A stretch of DNA of 64,000 bases from contig NZ_CP050191.1 in assembly GCF_011745145.1 (NCBI RefSeq), forward strand, positions 62,001-126,000, read 5' to 3'. Below, one piece after another: positions 8,976-17,232 of this stretch. Origin of the DNA: Mycobacterium sp. DL440. GTDB lineage: Bacteria > Actinomycetota > Actinomycetes > Mycobacteriales > Mycobacteriaceae. How positions within the stretch are numbered: the stretch's first letter is position 1; the number at the start of each line of letters is the position of its first letter. A program made the position numbers and the translations under genes. A model generated the notes under the pieces. The model worked only from the letters and a program-made list of their open reading frames with translations. It did not search any database and was not told the DNA's origin.

Positions 8976-9788
8976 ATGTTGCGCATCGGCAAACTGATCG
9001 GCGCAGCGGCCCTGGTGGCGGGTTCGGTGGTGGCCATCACGACTGCCCCGTCCGCCGCGGCCTCGGCGGCGACGTTCTGTGACGAACTGGCCGGACAGTG
9101 GGACGGGCAGGCCTGCCACACGTCGGTGACCTCGGACCGGAAGGCGGTCCGGGACATCAAGCTGGCGCTGCCCGGCGATCTGGTGGAAAACCCCGTCATC
9201 CGGCAGTACCTGACCAACCTGATGAACAACTGGCGCAACGCCGCGCAGAAGATGGCCGCGGACAGCTTCGGCGAGGAGCAGTTCGAGATCTTCCAGCACG
9301 GCGACGCGACGACGGCCGTTTTCCACGAGATGTACTCAGGCACGGTCGGTACCGACGCGCTGTCACACCCGAACGCGCCGATCGTCAGCGACGCCTACCG
9401 CACCTTCACGTTCGCCGGCGGGCGGCAGTTGCAGCTGGCCGACCTGTTCAAACCGGGTGTCGACCACCGAGCCGAGATCCCGCGCCTGGGTGAGCCGTTC
9501 CTCGTCGCCGCCCTTGATGCCGCACCGCCGCCGCACCAGCCCGGCACCTATCCCTTCACTCCTGACCGCTGGACCCCGGACAGGGTGTACTCGGGCGGCT
9601 ACAAGGCCTGGGCGTTGACGCCGGACGAGTTGATCCTCTACATGCCGGACTATCCGGTCGGCCGCGACTCCCCGATCAATTTCACGCCGGGGGCGATGCA
9701 GTGGTCGATGGACGGCGGCACCGTGCAGGCGCACATTCCGCTCTCCGCGCTCGCCCCGGTACTCCAGCCGCAGTACGGCGGCGCCTGA
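8976..9788 (+). CDS. Secreted DUF3298/RsiV-like protein
   Basis: A 270-aa exported protein. It has a cleavable signal peptide (IGAAALVAGSVVAITTAPSAAASA) and two early Cys residues (FCDEL, QACHT). The C-terminal half (AYRTFTFAGGRQLQLADLFKPG, then AWALTPDELILYMPDYPVG) has the pattern of DUF3298/RsiV-like domains found in MPT64-type secreted mycobacterial proteins. It follows the Mas gene by nine bases and is probably the last gene of the mce operon. Its function is unknown. Confidence 0.7.
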   Translation: MLRIGKLIGAAALVAGSVVAITTAPSAAASAATFCDELAGQWDGQACHTSVTSDRKAVRDIKLALPGDLVENPVIRQYLTNLMNNWRNAAQKMAADSFGEEQFEIFQHGDATTAVFHEMYSGTVGTDALSHPNAPIVSDAYRTFTFAGGRQLQLADLFKPGVDHRAEIPRLGEPFLVAALDAAPPPHQPGTYPFTPDRWTPDRVYSGGYKAWALTPDELILYMPDYPVGRDSPINFTPGAMQWSMDGGTVQAHIPLSALAPVLQPQYGGA

Positions 9789-9896
9789 CCCGCCCTGAAC
9801 CTTTCGATTCTTCACGAGGCTAAAGGGTTACTCGGCCCCGGTTTGTTGCCACCATGAGCCGCACCAATCAGTGCGACTCCACAGGGGGCAACGGCC

Positions 9897-10955
9897 ATGC
9901 GGCTATTCAGTTCGGTACTCGCGATGCTCAGCGCACTCGTGTTGGTACTGACCGCGTGTGGCTCGTCCGGTGAATCCGCGCGCACGGAAGACGGCAAGAC
10001 CGTGGTGCGCTACCAGGGCTGGGCCGGCGAGGTTCGGTTCCAGGAACTGGCCGAGGATCTCGGTTACTACCAGAAGATCAAGCTGGATTGGGTGGGCAAC
10101 ACCACCAGCGGGCCGCAGGACATCCAGTCGGTGGCCACCGGCGACATCGACGTGGGTGAGGCGTTCAACGGTGCCGTGGTCAAGCTCAATGCCGCCGGTG
10201 CGCCGATCACCTCAGTGCTGAGCTCATACGGCGCCGACGACGGCGAATACACCGGCTACTTCGTGTTGGAGAACAGCCCGATCCGCTCGGCCAGGGACCT
10301 GATCGGGAAGAAGGTCGGGATGAATACCCTTGGCGCCCATCACGAATTCCTGACTCGGGAATGGCTGGCCAAGGAGGGTCTGACCAACGACGAGATCAAG
10401 ACGGTGACCCTCACCGTGGTGCCGCCGGTCAACACCGAGCAAGCGTTGCGCGAAGGCCAGATCGACGTCGCCGCCCTCAACGGGATCTGGCGCGAAACCG
10501 CGCAGCAACGCGGCGGGATCCGGCCGCTGTTCACCGACAAGTCGCTGTTCGGCGCATTCAGCTACGGCACCTATGTGGTCCGTGACGATTTCCTGGCCAA
10601 GAACCGCGATGCGGTGGCCGATTTCGTGCAGGGCACCGCGCGGGCGATCCGCTGGACCCAGGTGACCCCGCGTGACGAGGTGGTCGCCAAGTTCCGGGAC
10701 ATCATCAACAAGCGAAAGCGCAACGAGGACACCCAGTCCATCGAATACTGGCGCAGCTCGGGCATTCCGGTGCCCGGCGCGGTGATCGCCGAACGCGAAC
10801 TGCAGACCTGGATCGACTGGCTCGTCCGCAATGGCGAGCTCAAGGAGGGCCAGTTGAAGGCAAAAGACCTCTATACCAACGAATTCAACCCGTACGCCAA
10901 CGGAACCTATCCCGACGGCAGCGGGCCCGATGGGAAAGCGTTGGCACACAAGTGA
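9897..10955 (+). CDS. ABC transporter substrate-binding lipoprotein (SsuA/TauA/NMT1-like)
   Basis: A 352-aa lipoprotein: hydrophobic signal with lipobox LTAC around residues 18-21, then a periplasmic-binding fold of the NMT1/SsuA class (VVRYQGWAGEVRFQELAEDLGYY, GPQDIQSVATGDIDVGEAFNGA, SARDLIGKKVGMNTLGAHHEFL). It would capture the substrate for the ATPase and permease that follow with overlapping ends. The nearby LLM monooxygenase suggests an organosulfur or other heteroatom-containing organic compound, but the ligand cannot be read from sequence. Confidence 0.88.
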   Translation: MRLFSSVLAMLSALVLVLTACGSSGESARTEDGKTVVRYQGWAGEVRFQELAEDLGYYQKIKLDWVGNTTSGPQDIQSVATGDIDVGEAFNGAVVKLNAAGAPITSVLSSYGADDGEYTGYFVLENSPIRSARDLIGKKVGMNTLGAHHEFLTREWLAKEGLTNDEIKTVTLTVVPPVNTEQALREGQIDVAALNGIWRETAQQRGGIRPLFTDKSLFGAFSYGTYVVRDDFLAKNRDAVADFVQGTARAIRWTQVTPRDEVVAKFRDIINKRKRNEDTQSIEYWRSSGIPVPGAVIAERELQTWIDWLVRNGELKEGQLKAKDLYTNEFNPYANGTYPDGSGPDGKALAHK

Positions 10956-11767
10956 GTACATACGAGAGCGCGACACCCAAACTGAGCCTGCGCCAGGTGA
11001 CCAAGCAGTTCGCGATCCGGGGTGAGAAGGACCGTTTCACCGCGATTCAGGACATCAGCATCGATCTGGCGGCGGGGGAGTTCCTGGTGCTGGTCGGGCC
11101 GAGTGGCTGCGGCAAGTCGACCCTGCTGGATCTGCTGGGCGGCCTGACCCAGCCGACGTCGGGGGAGATCCTGCTCGACGGCACGCCGATCACCGGTCCC
11201 GGTCTGGATCGTGGCATCGTCTTCCAGCAGTACGCGTTGCTGCCGTGGCGCACCGCCCGCAAGAACATCGAATTCGGCCTGGAGGCAAAAGGACTGCCGG
11301 CTGCCGAGCGGCGGCGACGGGCCGAAGAGTATCTCGATCTGGTCGGGCTCCAGGGCTTCGCGGATCGTTACCCGCACGAACTGTCCGGCGGCATGAAGCA
11401 GCGGGTCGCGATCGCCCGCAGCCTCGCGTTCGACCCCGAGGTGCTGTTGATGGACGAGCCGTTCGCCGCGCTGGATGCCCAGACCCGGGAATCCCTGCAG
11501 GACGAGCTGCTGAGGATTTGGCAGGCCACCGGCAAGACCATCCTGTTCATCACCCACGGCATCGACGAGGCGCTGTATCTCGGCCAACGGGTCGCGGTGC
11601 TCACCTCGCGACCGGGCCGGATCAAGAAGATCGTCGACGTCGACATCGACCGCAGCACCGACGACATCCGATCCAGCGAAGGGTTCCGGGCGCAACGCCA
11701 CCACATCTGGTCGCTTCTGCACGACGAGGTGGAACGCGCCCGGTCCGAGGAGGTTCAACATGTCTAG
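10952..11767 (+). CDS. ABC transporter ATPase (SsuB/TauB-like)
   Basis: A 271-aa nucleotide-binding subunit with Walker A GPSGCGKST, Q-loop FQQYALLPW, signature LSGGMKQR, Walker B VLLMDEPFAALD and H-loop ITHGIDEA. The GTG start overlaps the SBP stop by four bases. The Q-loop and D-loop wording match the nitrate/sulfonate/taurine class. It powers import through the permease encoded next. Confidence 0.93.
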   Translation: MSTYESATPKLSLRQVTKQFAIRGEKDRFTAIQDISIDLAAGEFLVLVGPSGCGKSTLLDLLGGLTQPTSGEILLDGTPITGPGLDRGIVFQQYALLPWRTARKNIEFGLEAKGLPAAERRRRAEEYLDLVGLQGFADRYPHELSGGMKQRVAIARSLAFDPEVLLMDEPFAALDAQTRESLQDELLRIWQATGKTILFITHGIDEALYLGQRVAVLTSRPGRIKKIVDVDIDRSTDDIRSSEGFRAQRHHIWSLLHDEVERARSEEVQHV

Positions 11768-12620
11768 TGCCATCGCAGTGGCTCCGGTCGCGGCGCCCGT
11801 CGAGCCGACGATCGAGCCGCCGGCCGGCGCGCCGGAAGCCGCGCATCGCGGCCGCCGGGTGCAGGCCCTTGCATGGCGTCTGTTGCGTCCCACGGTGGTC
11901 GTCGCCGCGTTCCTGGCGCTGTGGGAGGTGGCGCCGCGGGTCGGGTTGGTGGACAAGGTCTTCCTGCCGCCGTTCTCCGAGGTCATCAGCGCCTGGTTCA
12001 CACTCCTGGGCAACGGACAACTGGCCGAACATGTTTCGGCCAGTCTGTCGCGGGCCCTGATCGGCCTCGCCATCGCGATCGTGATCAGCATTCCGCTCGG
12101 GGTGGCGATCGCCTGGTACCGGCCGGTCGCGGAGTTCCTCAACCCGATCCTCGAGTTGTTCCGCAACACCGCCGCACTGGCGCTGTTGCCGGTGTTCATC
12201 CTGATCCTGGGCATCGGCGAAACCTCCAAAGTCGCGCTGGTGATCTACGCGGCGTCGTTCCCGATCCTGCTCAACACCATCTCCGGGGTACGCACCGTGG
12301 ACCCCCTGCTGATCAAATCGGCGCGCTCTCTCGGGCTTTCGCCGATCCGGCTGTTCCAGAAGGTGATCCTGCCCGCGGCGGTGCCGACCATCTTCACCGG
12401 CCTGCGCATGGCGGCGGCCTCTTCGATCCTGGTGCTCATCGCCGCCGAGATGGTCGGCGCCAAGGCTGGATTGGGATACCTGATCACCGCCTCGCAGCTG
12501 AACTTCCAGATCCCCAACATGTACGCCGGCATCGTCACCATCGCCCTGGTGGGAGTCACCTTCAACGGCATCGTGGTGGCCATCGAAGGGCGCCTGTCGG
12601 GCTGGCGCGTCACCACTTAG
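11760..12620 (+). CDS. ABC transporter permease (SsuC/TauC-like)
   Basis: A 286-aa inner-membrane permease of the BPD_transp_1 family. It has about six hydrophobic segments and the EAA loop (IKSARSLGLSPIRLFQKVILPAAVPTIFTGL), which contacts the ATPase. It overlaps the ATPase gene by eight bases. The first 35 residues are Ala/Pro-rich and cytosolic. Confidence 0.92.
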   Translation: MSSAIAVAPVAAPVEPTIEPPAGAPEAAHRGRRVQALAWRLLRPTVVVAAFLALWEVAPRVGLVDKVFLPPFSEVISAWFTLLGNGQLAEHVSASLSRALIGLAIAIVISIPLGVAIAWYRPVAEFLNPILELFRNTAALALLPVFILILGIGETSKVALVIYAASFPILLNTISGVRTVDPLLIKSARSLGLSPIRLFQKVILPAAVPTIFTGLRMAAASSILVLIAAEMVGAKAGLGYLITASQLNFQIPNMYAGIVTIALVGVTFNGIVVAIEGRLSGWRVTT

Positions 12621-12632
12621 GAAAGGGAACCA

Positions 12633-13970
12633 TTGCCACGCCAACTGCATCTCAACGCATTTCTGATGGGGGTCGGCCACCACGAGGCAGCGTGGCGGCA
12701 CGAGCGCACCGATGTGCGGGACCTGACCGACGTCAAGCACTTCCAGCGTCTGGCCCAACTGGCCGAACGCGGCAAGCTGGATTCGGTGTTCTTCGCCGAC
12801 GGGCTCGCCGTGGGGCCGCGAGTGAAGCACAACACGCAGGCGATCTTCGAACCGATCACGCTGCTGACCGCGATGGCGACAGCCACCGAGCACGTCGGCC
12901 TGATCGCCACCGCCACGACGGGCTACATCGAGCCCTACACCCTGGCCCGCAACTTCGCGTCGCTGGATCACATCAGCGGCGGGCGGGCCGGATGGAACAT
13001 CGTCACCTCGGCTGGCGAGGACGAGGCGGCCAATTTCGGTGTCGAGGGCATTCCCGACCATGCCGGGCGCTATCGACGTGCTGCCGAATTCGTAGACGTG
13101 GCAACCGCATTGTGGGACAGCTGGGAAGACGACGCCCTGGTCCTCGACGAGTCCACCGGCATCTTCGCCGACCCGGACCGGGTGCACCGCATCGACCATG
13201 ACGGCGAACACTTCACGGTCCGCGGCCCGCTGAATTCACCGCGTTCGGAGCAGGGTCGTCCGCTGCTCGTGCAGGCCGGGTCCTCGGAGTCGGGCAAGGA
13301 TTTCGCTGGGCGATACGCCGAGGCAATCTTCACCGCTCAGCGCTCGGTGGAAGACGGCAAGGCGTTCTACCGCGACGTGAAGGCCCGCGCGGTGAAGTTC
13401 GGCCGGAGCGCCGACGACGTGAAGATCCTGCCCGGCATCGTGCCGTTCATCGGTCCCACCGAGGAGGCCGCGTCAGAGTTGGAACAGCAGTTCACTGACC
13501 TGATCTCGCCCGAGTACTCATTGCGTCAGCTGTCGCAGATGCTCGGGGTGGACCTGACCGCGCACGCGCTCGATGCGCCGCTGCCCGCCCTGCCGCCCAT
13601 CGAGCAGATTCAGGGCAACAAGAGCCGCTACCAACTGGTGAAGGACCTGGCCAGCAGCGAGTCGCTGACCGTACGGCAGTTGATCGCCAAACTCGGTGGC
13701 GGCCGCGGACACCGTACCTTCGCCGGCACGGCTGAGCAGGTGGCCGACAATTTGGAGCTGTGGTTCACCGAGGGCGCCGCCGACGGGTTCAACATCATGG
13801 CGCCGTATCTGCCCGGCGGATTGGAGGATTTCGTCGAGCAAGTGGTGCCGATCCTGCAGCGGCGCGGACTGTTTCGGACCGACTACACCGCGACGACCCT
13901 GCGCGGACACTACGGGCTGGCGCGCCGGCCCAGCCGTTACACGGTGACGGCGGCCGAAACCAGCGCGTGA
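12633..13970 (+). CDS. LLM-class flavin-dependent monooxygenase (NtaA/SnaA/DszA type)
   Basis: A 445-aa bacterial-luciferase-like monooxygenase of the NtaA/SnaA/DszA/SoxA group. Segments typical of the family include LAERGKLDSVFFADGL, LIATATTGYIEPYTLARNFASLDHISGGRAGWNIVTS, and the flavin-region AGSSESGKDFAGRYAEAIFTAQ. TTG 12633 is chosen because GAAAGGG at 12621-12627 lies five bases upstream. These enzymes use reduced FMN made by a separate reductase; no reductase gene is adjacent. The ABC importer in front implies that the oxidised substrate is imported. Confidence 0.88.
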   Translation: MPRQLHLNAFLMGVGHHEAAWRHERTDVRDLTDVKHFQRLAQLAERGKLDSVFFADGLAVGPRVKHNTQAIFEPITLLTAMATATEHVGLIATATTGYIEPYTLARNFASLDHISGGRAGWNIVTSAGEDEAANFGVEGIPDHAGRYRRAAEFVDVATALWDSWEDDALVLDESTGIFADPDRVHRIDHDGEHFTVRGPLNSPRSEQGRPLLVQAGSSESGKDFAGRYAEAIFTAQRSVEDGKAFYRDVKARAVKFGRSADDVKILPGIVPFIGPTEEAASELEQQFTDLISPEYSLRQLSQMLGVDLTAHALDAPLPALPPIEQIQGNKSRYQLVKDLASSESLTVRQLIAKLGGGRGHRTFAGTAEQVADNLELWFTEGAADGFNIMAPYLPGGLEDFVEQVVPILQRRGLFRTDYTATTLRGHYGLARRPSRYTVTAAETSA

Positions 13971-15157
13971 GCGAGGGCGTCCCGCTCCGCTCCCTCGTCA
14001 CCACCGTCTTCCTGCCGTCCGCGATCTTCGGGATCGGGCAGGGCGCAGGCGCACCCGTGATCGCCCTCATCGCACGGGATCTGGGCGCCTCGGTGAGCGC
14101 CGCCGGCTTCATCGTCGCGCTCGTCGGGCTCGGCGCGGTGCTCGGCGATCTGCCGGCCGGCCGTATGGTCGCCCGGTTCGGCGAGCGAAGGTCGATCATC
14201 GTCGGATCGTCGCTCGGCACGGCGGGTGTGCTGCTGTCCCTGGTGGCCTGGAATCCGGTGGTGCTCGGCATCGGCGCATTGCTCACCGGGTTCTCCAGTG
14301 CGGTATGGGGTTTGGCGCGGCAGAGCTATCTCGCCGAAGCCGTGGGCGTGGAGAAACGCGCCCGCGCGATGGCCACCTTCGCCCTGACCTGGCGGCTGGG
14401 CTACTTCGTCGGGCCCCTCATCGGGGCGGCGGTGATCCTGGCCGCCGGGACTCGGGGCGGGTTCATCGTGCAGTTGATCGGCATCGTGGTGTCGGGGTAT
14501 CTGATGGCGCGGCTGGCCGATCCGCCGCGGGCCGAGGGCGCGGTGCCCGGCGGGGCGCGGCTCGGCGACATCGTGCGCACGCATCGCGCGCTCCTGGGCA
14601 CCCTCGGGTTGGGCGCGCTGATGATGGGGGCGGCGCGGGCGTCCCGGGATGCGGTGCTGCCGTTGTGGGCCGATCACATCGGACTGAGCGCGGCGACCGC
14701 GTCGGTCGTGTTCGGCATCGGTGCATTGGCCGACCTGCTGTGCTCGTACCCGGCCGGGATGGTCATGGACCGCTATGGGCGGCGGGCGATGGCGGTGCCC
14801 TCGCTACTGGTGATCGGTGCGTCGTTGTTCGCGGTGCCGTTCGCCGGTGGGGTCATCGCCATGACGGCTGTGGCCGTGCTGATGGGCGTGGGCAACGGGC
14901 TGGGCAACGGCGTCATCATGACGCTGGGCGCCGATGTGGCGCCTGCTGCGACGCGGGCCGAGTTCCTGGCCGCCTGGCGGCTGATGCACGACAGCGGGAT
15001 GTTCCTCGGGCCGCTGGCGATCGGTGGGGTGGCAGCCGTGGCCCCGCTGGGAGTGGCGGCGGCCGCCCTGGGCGCGGTGTCGTGCGCCGGAGCGGCCACC
15101 ATGCACCGGTTCATTCCGAGGTTCTCGCCTGGCCGACCCATTGAGCCGACCCATTGA
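13967..15157 (+). CDS. MFS transporter
   Basis: A 396-aa major facilitator protein with about twelve hydrophobic segments and the loop motif GDLPAGRMVARFGERR after helix 2. GTG 13967 is preferred because it overlaps the stop of the monooxygenase gene (GTGA) and begins just before helix 1 (SLVTTVFLPSAIFGIGQGAGAP). It closes the importer-monooxygenase operon and may export a product or import a related substrate. The substrate is unknown. Confidence 0.85.
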   Translation: MSEGVPLRSLVTTVFLPSAIFGIGQGAGAPVIALIARDLGASVSAAGFIVALVGLGAVLGDLPAGRMVARFGERRSIIVGSSLGTAGVLLSLVAWNPVVLGIGALLTGFSSAVWGLARQSYLAEAVGVEKRARAMATFALTWRLGYFVGPLIGAAVILAAGTRGGFIVQLIGIVVSGYLMARLADPPRAEGAVPGGARLGDIVRTHRALLGTLGLGALMMGAARASRDAVLPLWADHIGLSAATASVVFGIGALADLLCSYPAGMVMDRYGRRAMAVPSLLVIGASLFAVPFAGGVIAMTAVAVLMGVGNGLGNGVIMTLGADVAPAATRAEFLAAWRLMHDSGMFLGPLAIGGVAAVAPLGVAAAALGAVSCAGAATMHRFIPRFSPGRPIEPTH

Positions 15158-15166
15158 TGCGCCGAG

Positions 15167-15214
15167 TGTGCGCTCAGATCGCGGTGTCGTCGTCGAACGC
15201 GATCTGTGCGCACA
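15167..15214. terminator. Large hairpin between convergent genes
   Basis: Two 17-base arms (15167-15183 and 15198-15214) are complementary at 16 of 17 positions and enclose a 14-base loop. The hairpin lies between the MFS stop and the convergent yajQ stop. There is no T tract, as is common for mycobacterial terminators, and it could serve both strands. Confidence 0.65.
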
Positions 15215-15227
15215 GTCGGCGGCTTCC

Positions 15228-15719
15228 TCAGCGGTAGTTGACGAACTGCAGCGCCACGTCGAGGTCGGCACCACGCAGCAGCGCCTGGACGGCCTGCAGA
15301 TCGTCGCGCTTCTTCGAGCTGACCCGAATCTCCTCGCCCTGGATCTGGGCCTTGACGCCCTTGGGGCCGTCGTCGCGGATGAGCTTGGTGATCTTCTTGG
15401 CCTCCTCGCTGCTGATGCCCTGCTTGATGTCGCCGGACACCTTGTAGGTCTTGCCGCTGGCCTGCGGCTCGCCGGCGTCGAAGGCCTTCATCGAGATGTC
15501 GCGGCGGATCAGTTTCTCCTTGAACACGTCGACCGCGGCCTTGACGCGCTCCTCGGTGCTGGAGGTGAGTTCGATCACCTCTTCGCCCTTCCAGACGATG
15601 CTGGTGTCGGTGCCGCGGAAGTCGAACCGGGTGGAAAGTTCCTTGGCGGCCTGGTTGAGCGCGTTGTCGACCTCCTGACGGTCGACCTTGCTGACGACGT
15701 CGAAGCTGGAATCCGCCAT
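15228..15719 (-). CDS. yajQ: YajQ-family nucleotide-binding protein (UPF0234)
   Basis: A 163-aa protein of the YajQ family, with two ferredoxin-like halves. It starts [20 protein letters not shown] and contains [10 protein letters not shown] and [22 protein letters not shown] 15719 is chosen over an upstream in-frame ATG because GAGGAGGGG lies just before it and family proteins start at this Met. In some bacteria YajQ binds cyclic di-GMP; the role in mycobacteria is unsettled. It faces the MFS gene and is divergent from tRNA-Tyr. Confidence 0.93.
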   Translation of the reverse strand: MADSSFDVVSKVDRQEVDNALNQAAKELSTRFDFRGTDTSIVWKGEEVIELTSSTEERVKAAVDVFKEKLIRRDISMKAFDAGEPQASGKTYKVSGDIKQGISSEEAKKITKLIRDDGPKGVKAQIQGEEIRVSSKKRDDLQAVQALLRGADLDVALQFVNYR

Positions 15720-15827
15720 CGGACGCCCCTCCTCTTCCCTCGATAATCCTGCCGGTTTGTAACTTGGGTACATCCTCGTTGTACCCTGCTAGTCGCACCA
15801 AACCGGAAACGGGGCGGCGCGAAACCA

Positions 15828-15910
15828 GGCAGATTGCCCGAGCGGCCAATGGGAGCGGACTGTAAATCCGTCGGCTTACGCCTACGCAGGTTCGAATCCT
15901 GCATCTGCCA
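15828..15910 (+). tRNA. tRNA-Tyr: tRNA-Tyr (anticodon GUA)
   Basis: An 83-base class II tRNA. The acceptor arms GGCAGAT (15828-15834) and ATCTGCC (15903-15909) pair over seven bases, the discriminator is A15910, the anticodon GTA is at 15862-15864, and the T arm is GCAGG-TTCGAAT-CCTGC. The long variable arm fits tRNA-Tyr. The 3' CCA is not encoded; the next bases are CCC. Confidence 0.97.
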
Positions 15911-15917
15911 CCCGAGT

Positions 15918-15945
15918 CAGGCCCCCTTTCGAGGGGGCCTGTTTG
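15918..15945 (+). terminator. Terminator downstream of tRNA-Tyr
   Basis: A perfect 10-bp inverted repeat (arms 15918-15927 and 15932-15941, loop TTCG) followed by a short T-rich stretch. It begins eight bases after the tRNA and is a standard stem with a stable tetraloop. Confidence 0.85.
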
Positions 15946-16010
15946 GTCTCTGGGCCTGACGGTCCGCCAGGACAAACAATCCCCTCGACAGCATCGGCAG
16001 AATCGACGTC

Positions 16011-17219
16011 ATGACTACGCATCGCGTCGTCGACCACAAGCTGTTGAACTTCGCCAGCCACATCGACGACAACACCATCGAGCAGGCGAGGCAGACCGCT
16101 TCGATGCCGTTCGTGCATCCCCATATCGCCTTGATGCCTGATGCCCACAGTGGCAAGGGGTCGGCTGTCGGCACCGTCATCCCGACCATTGACGCGGTGA
16201 TTCCGGCCGCGGTCGGCGTCGACATCGGCTGCGGCATGATCGCGGCCCGCACCGAGTTCACCGCATCCGACATCGAGGGCCGTGATCTGGCGGCGCTGCG
16301 CACGGCGATCGAGGCGGCGATTCCGCTGTCGCCCGGTAACTACAACGACACGCTCGCCCGGTTCCCGTTCACGGCGGGTCGGATCACCGACCTCGAGCAC
16401 TTGGCCAAGGACGGTGGGATCGACCTGTCGCACTCGCCCAAGTGGCGCGAGCAGCTCGGCTCTCTCGGCGGCGGCAACCACTTCATCGAACTGTGCCTGG
16501 ACCAGGACGACCGGGTGTGGCTGTTCCTGCACTCGGGTTCCCGTGGTGTCGGAAACAAGATCGCGCAGAAGCACATCAGGATTGCGCAGAAGCTCATGAA
16601 GCGGTGGTGGATCGACCTGCCCAACCCCGACCTGGCCTACCTGCCTCAGGGCACGCCGGAGTTCACCGACTATCTGCGAGACCTCAACTGGGCGCAGCGA
16701 TTTGCCTTCGAGAACCGCGCCGAGATGATGGACCGCTACATGTGGGTGTTCGCCGCATGGATGGGCTATGCCCATTTGGACGAGCCGAAGACTGCGGGTG
16801 ATTTCGAGGTCGAACGCGTGAACTGTCACCACAACTACACCCGCAAGGAACACCACGGTGGCCGCGAGGTGTGGTTGACGCGTAAGGGTGCGATCGACGC
16901 GCACAAGGGTGTCGTGGGGCTGATCCCGGGCAGCATGGGAACTCGGTCGTATGTGGTGCGCGGCAAGGGCAATCCCGCCGGGTTGTGCTCGGCTCCGCAC
17001 GGCGCCGGCCGTCGGTTCTCCCGCAACGAGGCGCGTCGCCGTTTCACGGCCGACGACCTCGCACGGCGGATGCAGGGCATCGAATATCGCCATGGCGAGG
17101 CGTGGGTCGATGAAATCCCGGACGCGTACAAGGACATCGACGTCGTCATGGCTGACGCCGCGAGCCTGATCGAGATCGAGCACGAGCTCCGTCAGGTGCT
17201 CAACGTGAAGGGTACGTAG
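16011..17219 (+). CDS. rtcB: RtcB-family RNA-splicing ligase
   Basis: A 402-aa RtcB ligase, which joins RNA 2',3'-cyclic phosphate (or 3'-phosphate) and 5'-OH ends using GTP and Mn2+. Active-site motifs are all present: GVDIGCG with the metal Cys at residue 74, GGGNHF at 153-158, HSGSRG at 174-179, NCHHN at 271-275, and SAPHGAGR with the His that is guanylylated at residue 330. It starts 100 bases after tRNA-Tyr on the same strand. No archease gene is near. Bacterial RtcB works in RNA repair; which RNA is repaired here is not visible. Confidence 0.95.
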   Translation: MTTHRVVDHKLLNFASHIDDNTIEQARQTASMPFVHPHIALMPDAHSGKGSAVGTVIPTIDAVIPAAVGVDIGCGMIAARTEFTASDIEGRDLAALRTAIEAAIPLSPGNYNDTLARFPFTAGRITDLEHLAKDGGIDLSHSPKWREQLGSLGGGNHFIELCLDQDDRVWLFLHSGSRGVGNKIAQKHIRIAQKLMKRWWIDLPNPDLAYLPQGTPEFTDYLRDLNWAQRFAFENRAEMMDRYMWVFAAWMGYAHLDEPKTAGDFEVERVNCHHNYTRKEHHGGREVWLTRKGAIDAHKGVVGLIPGSMGTRSYVVRGKGNPAGLCSAPHGAGRRFSRNEARRRFTADDLARRMQGIEYRHGEAWVDEIPDAYKDIDVVMADAASLIEIEHELRQVLNVKGT

Positions 17220-17232
17220 GTGGTGTCCGGTC

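Noticed and set aside
9789..9896. Possible riboswitch or cysteine-attenuator leader before the SBP gene
   Set aside because: The leader has a short overlapping frame starting at ATG 9854, but it holds a single Cys codon, not the Cys run of known mycobacterial attenuators, and I could not build a convincing SAM-type fold.
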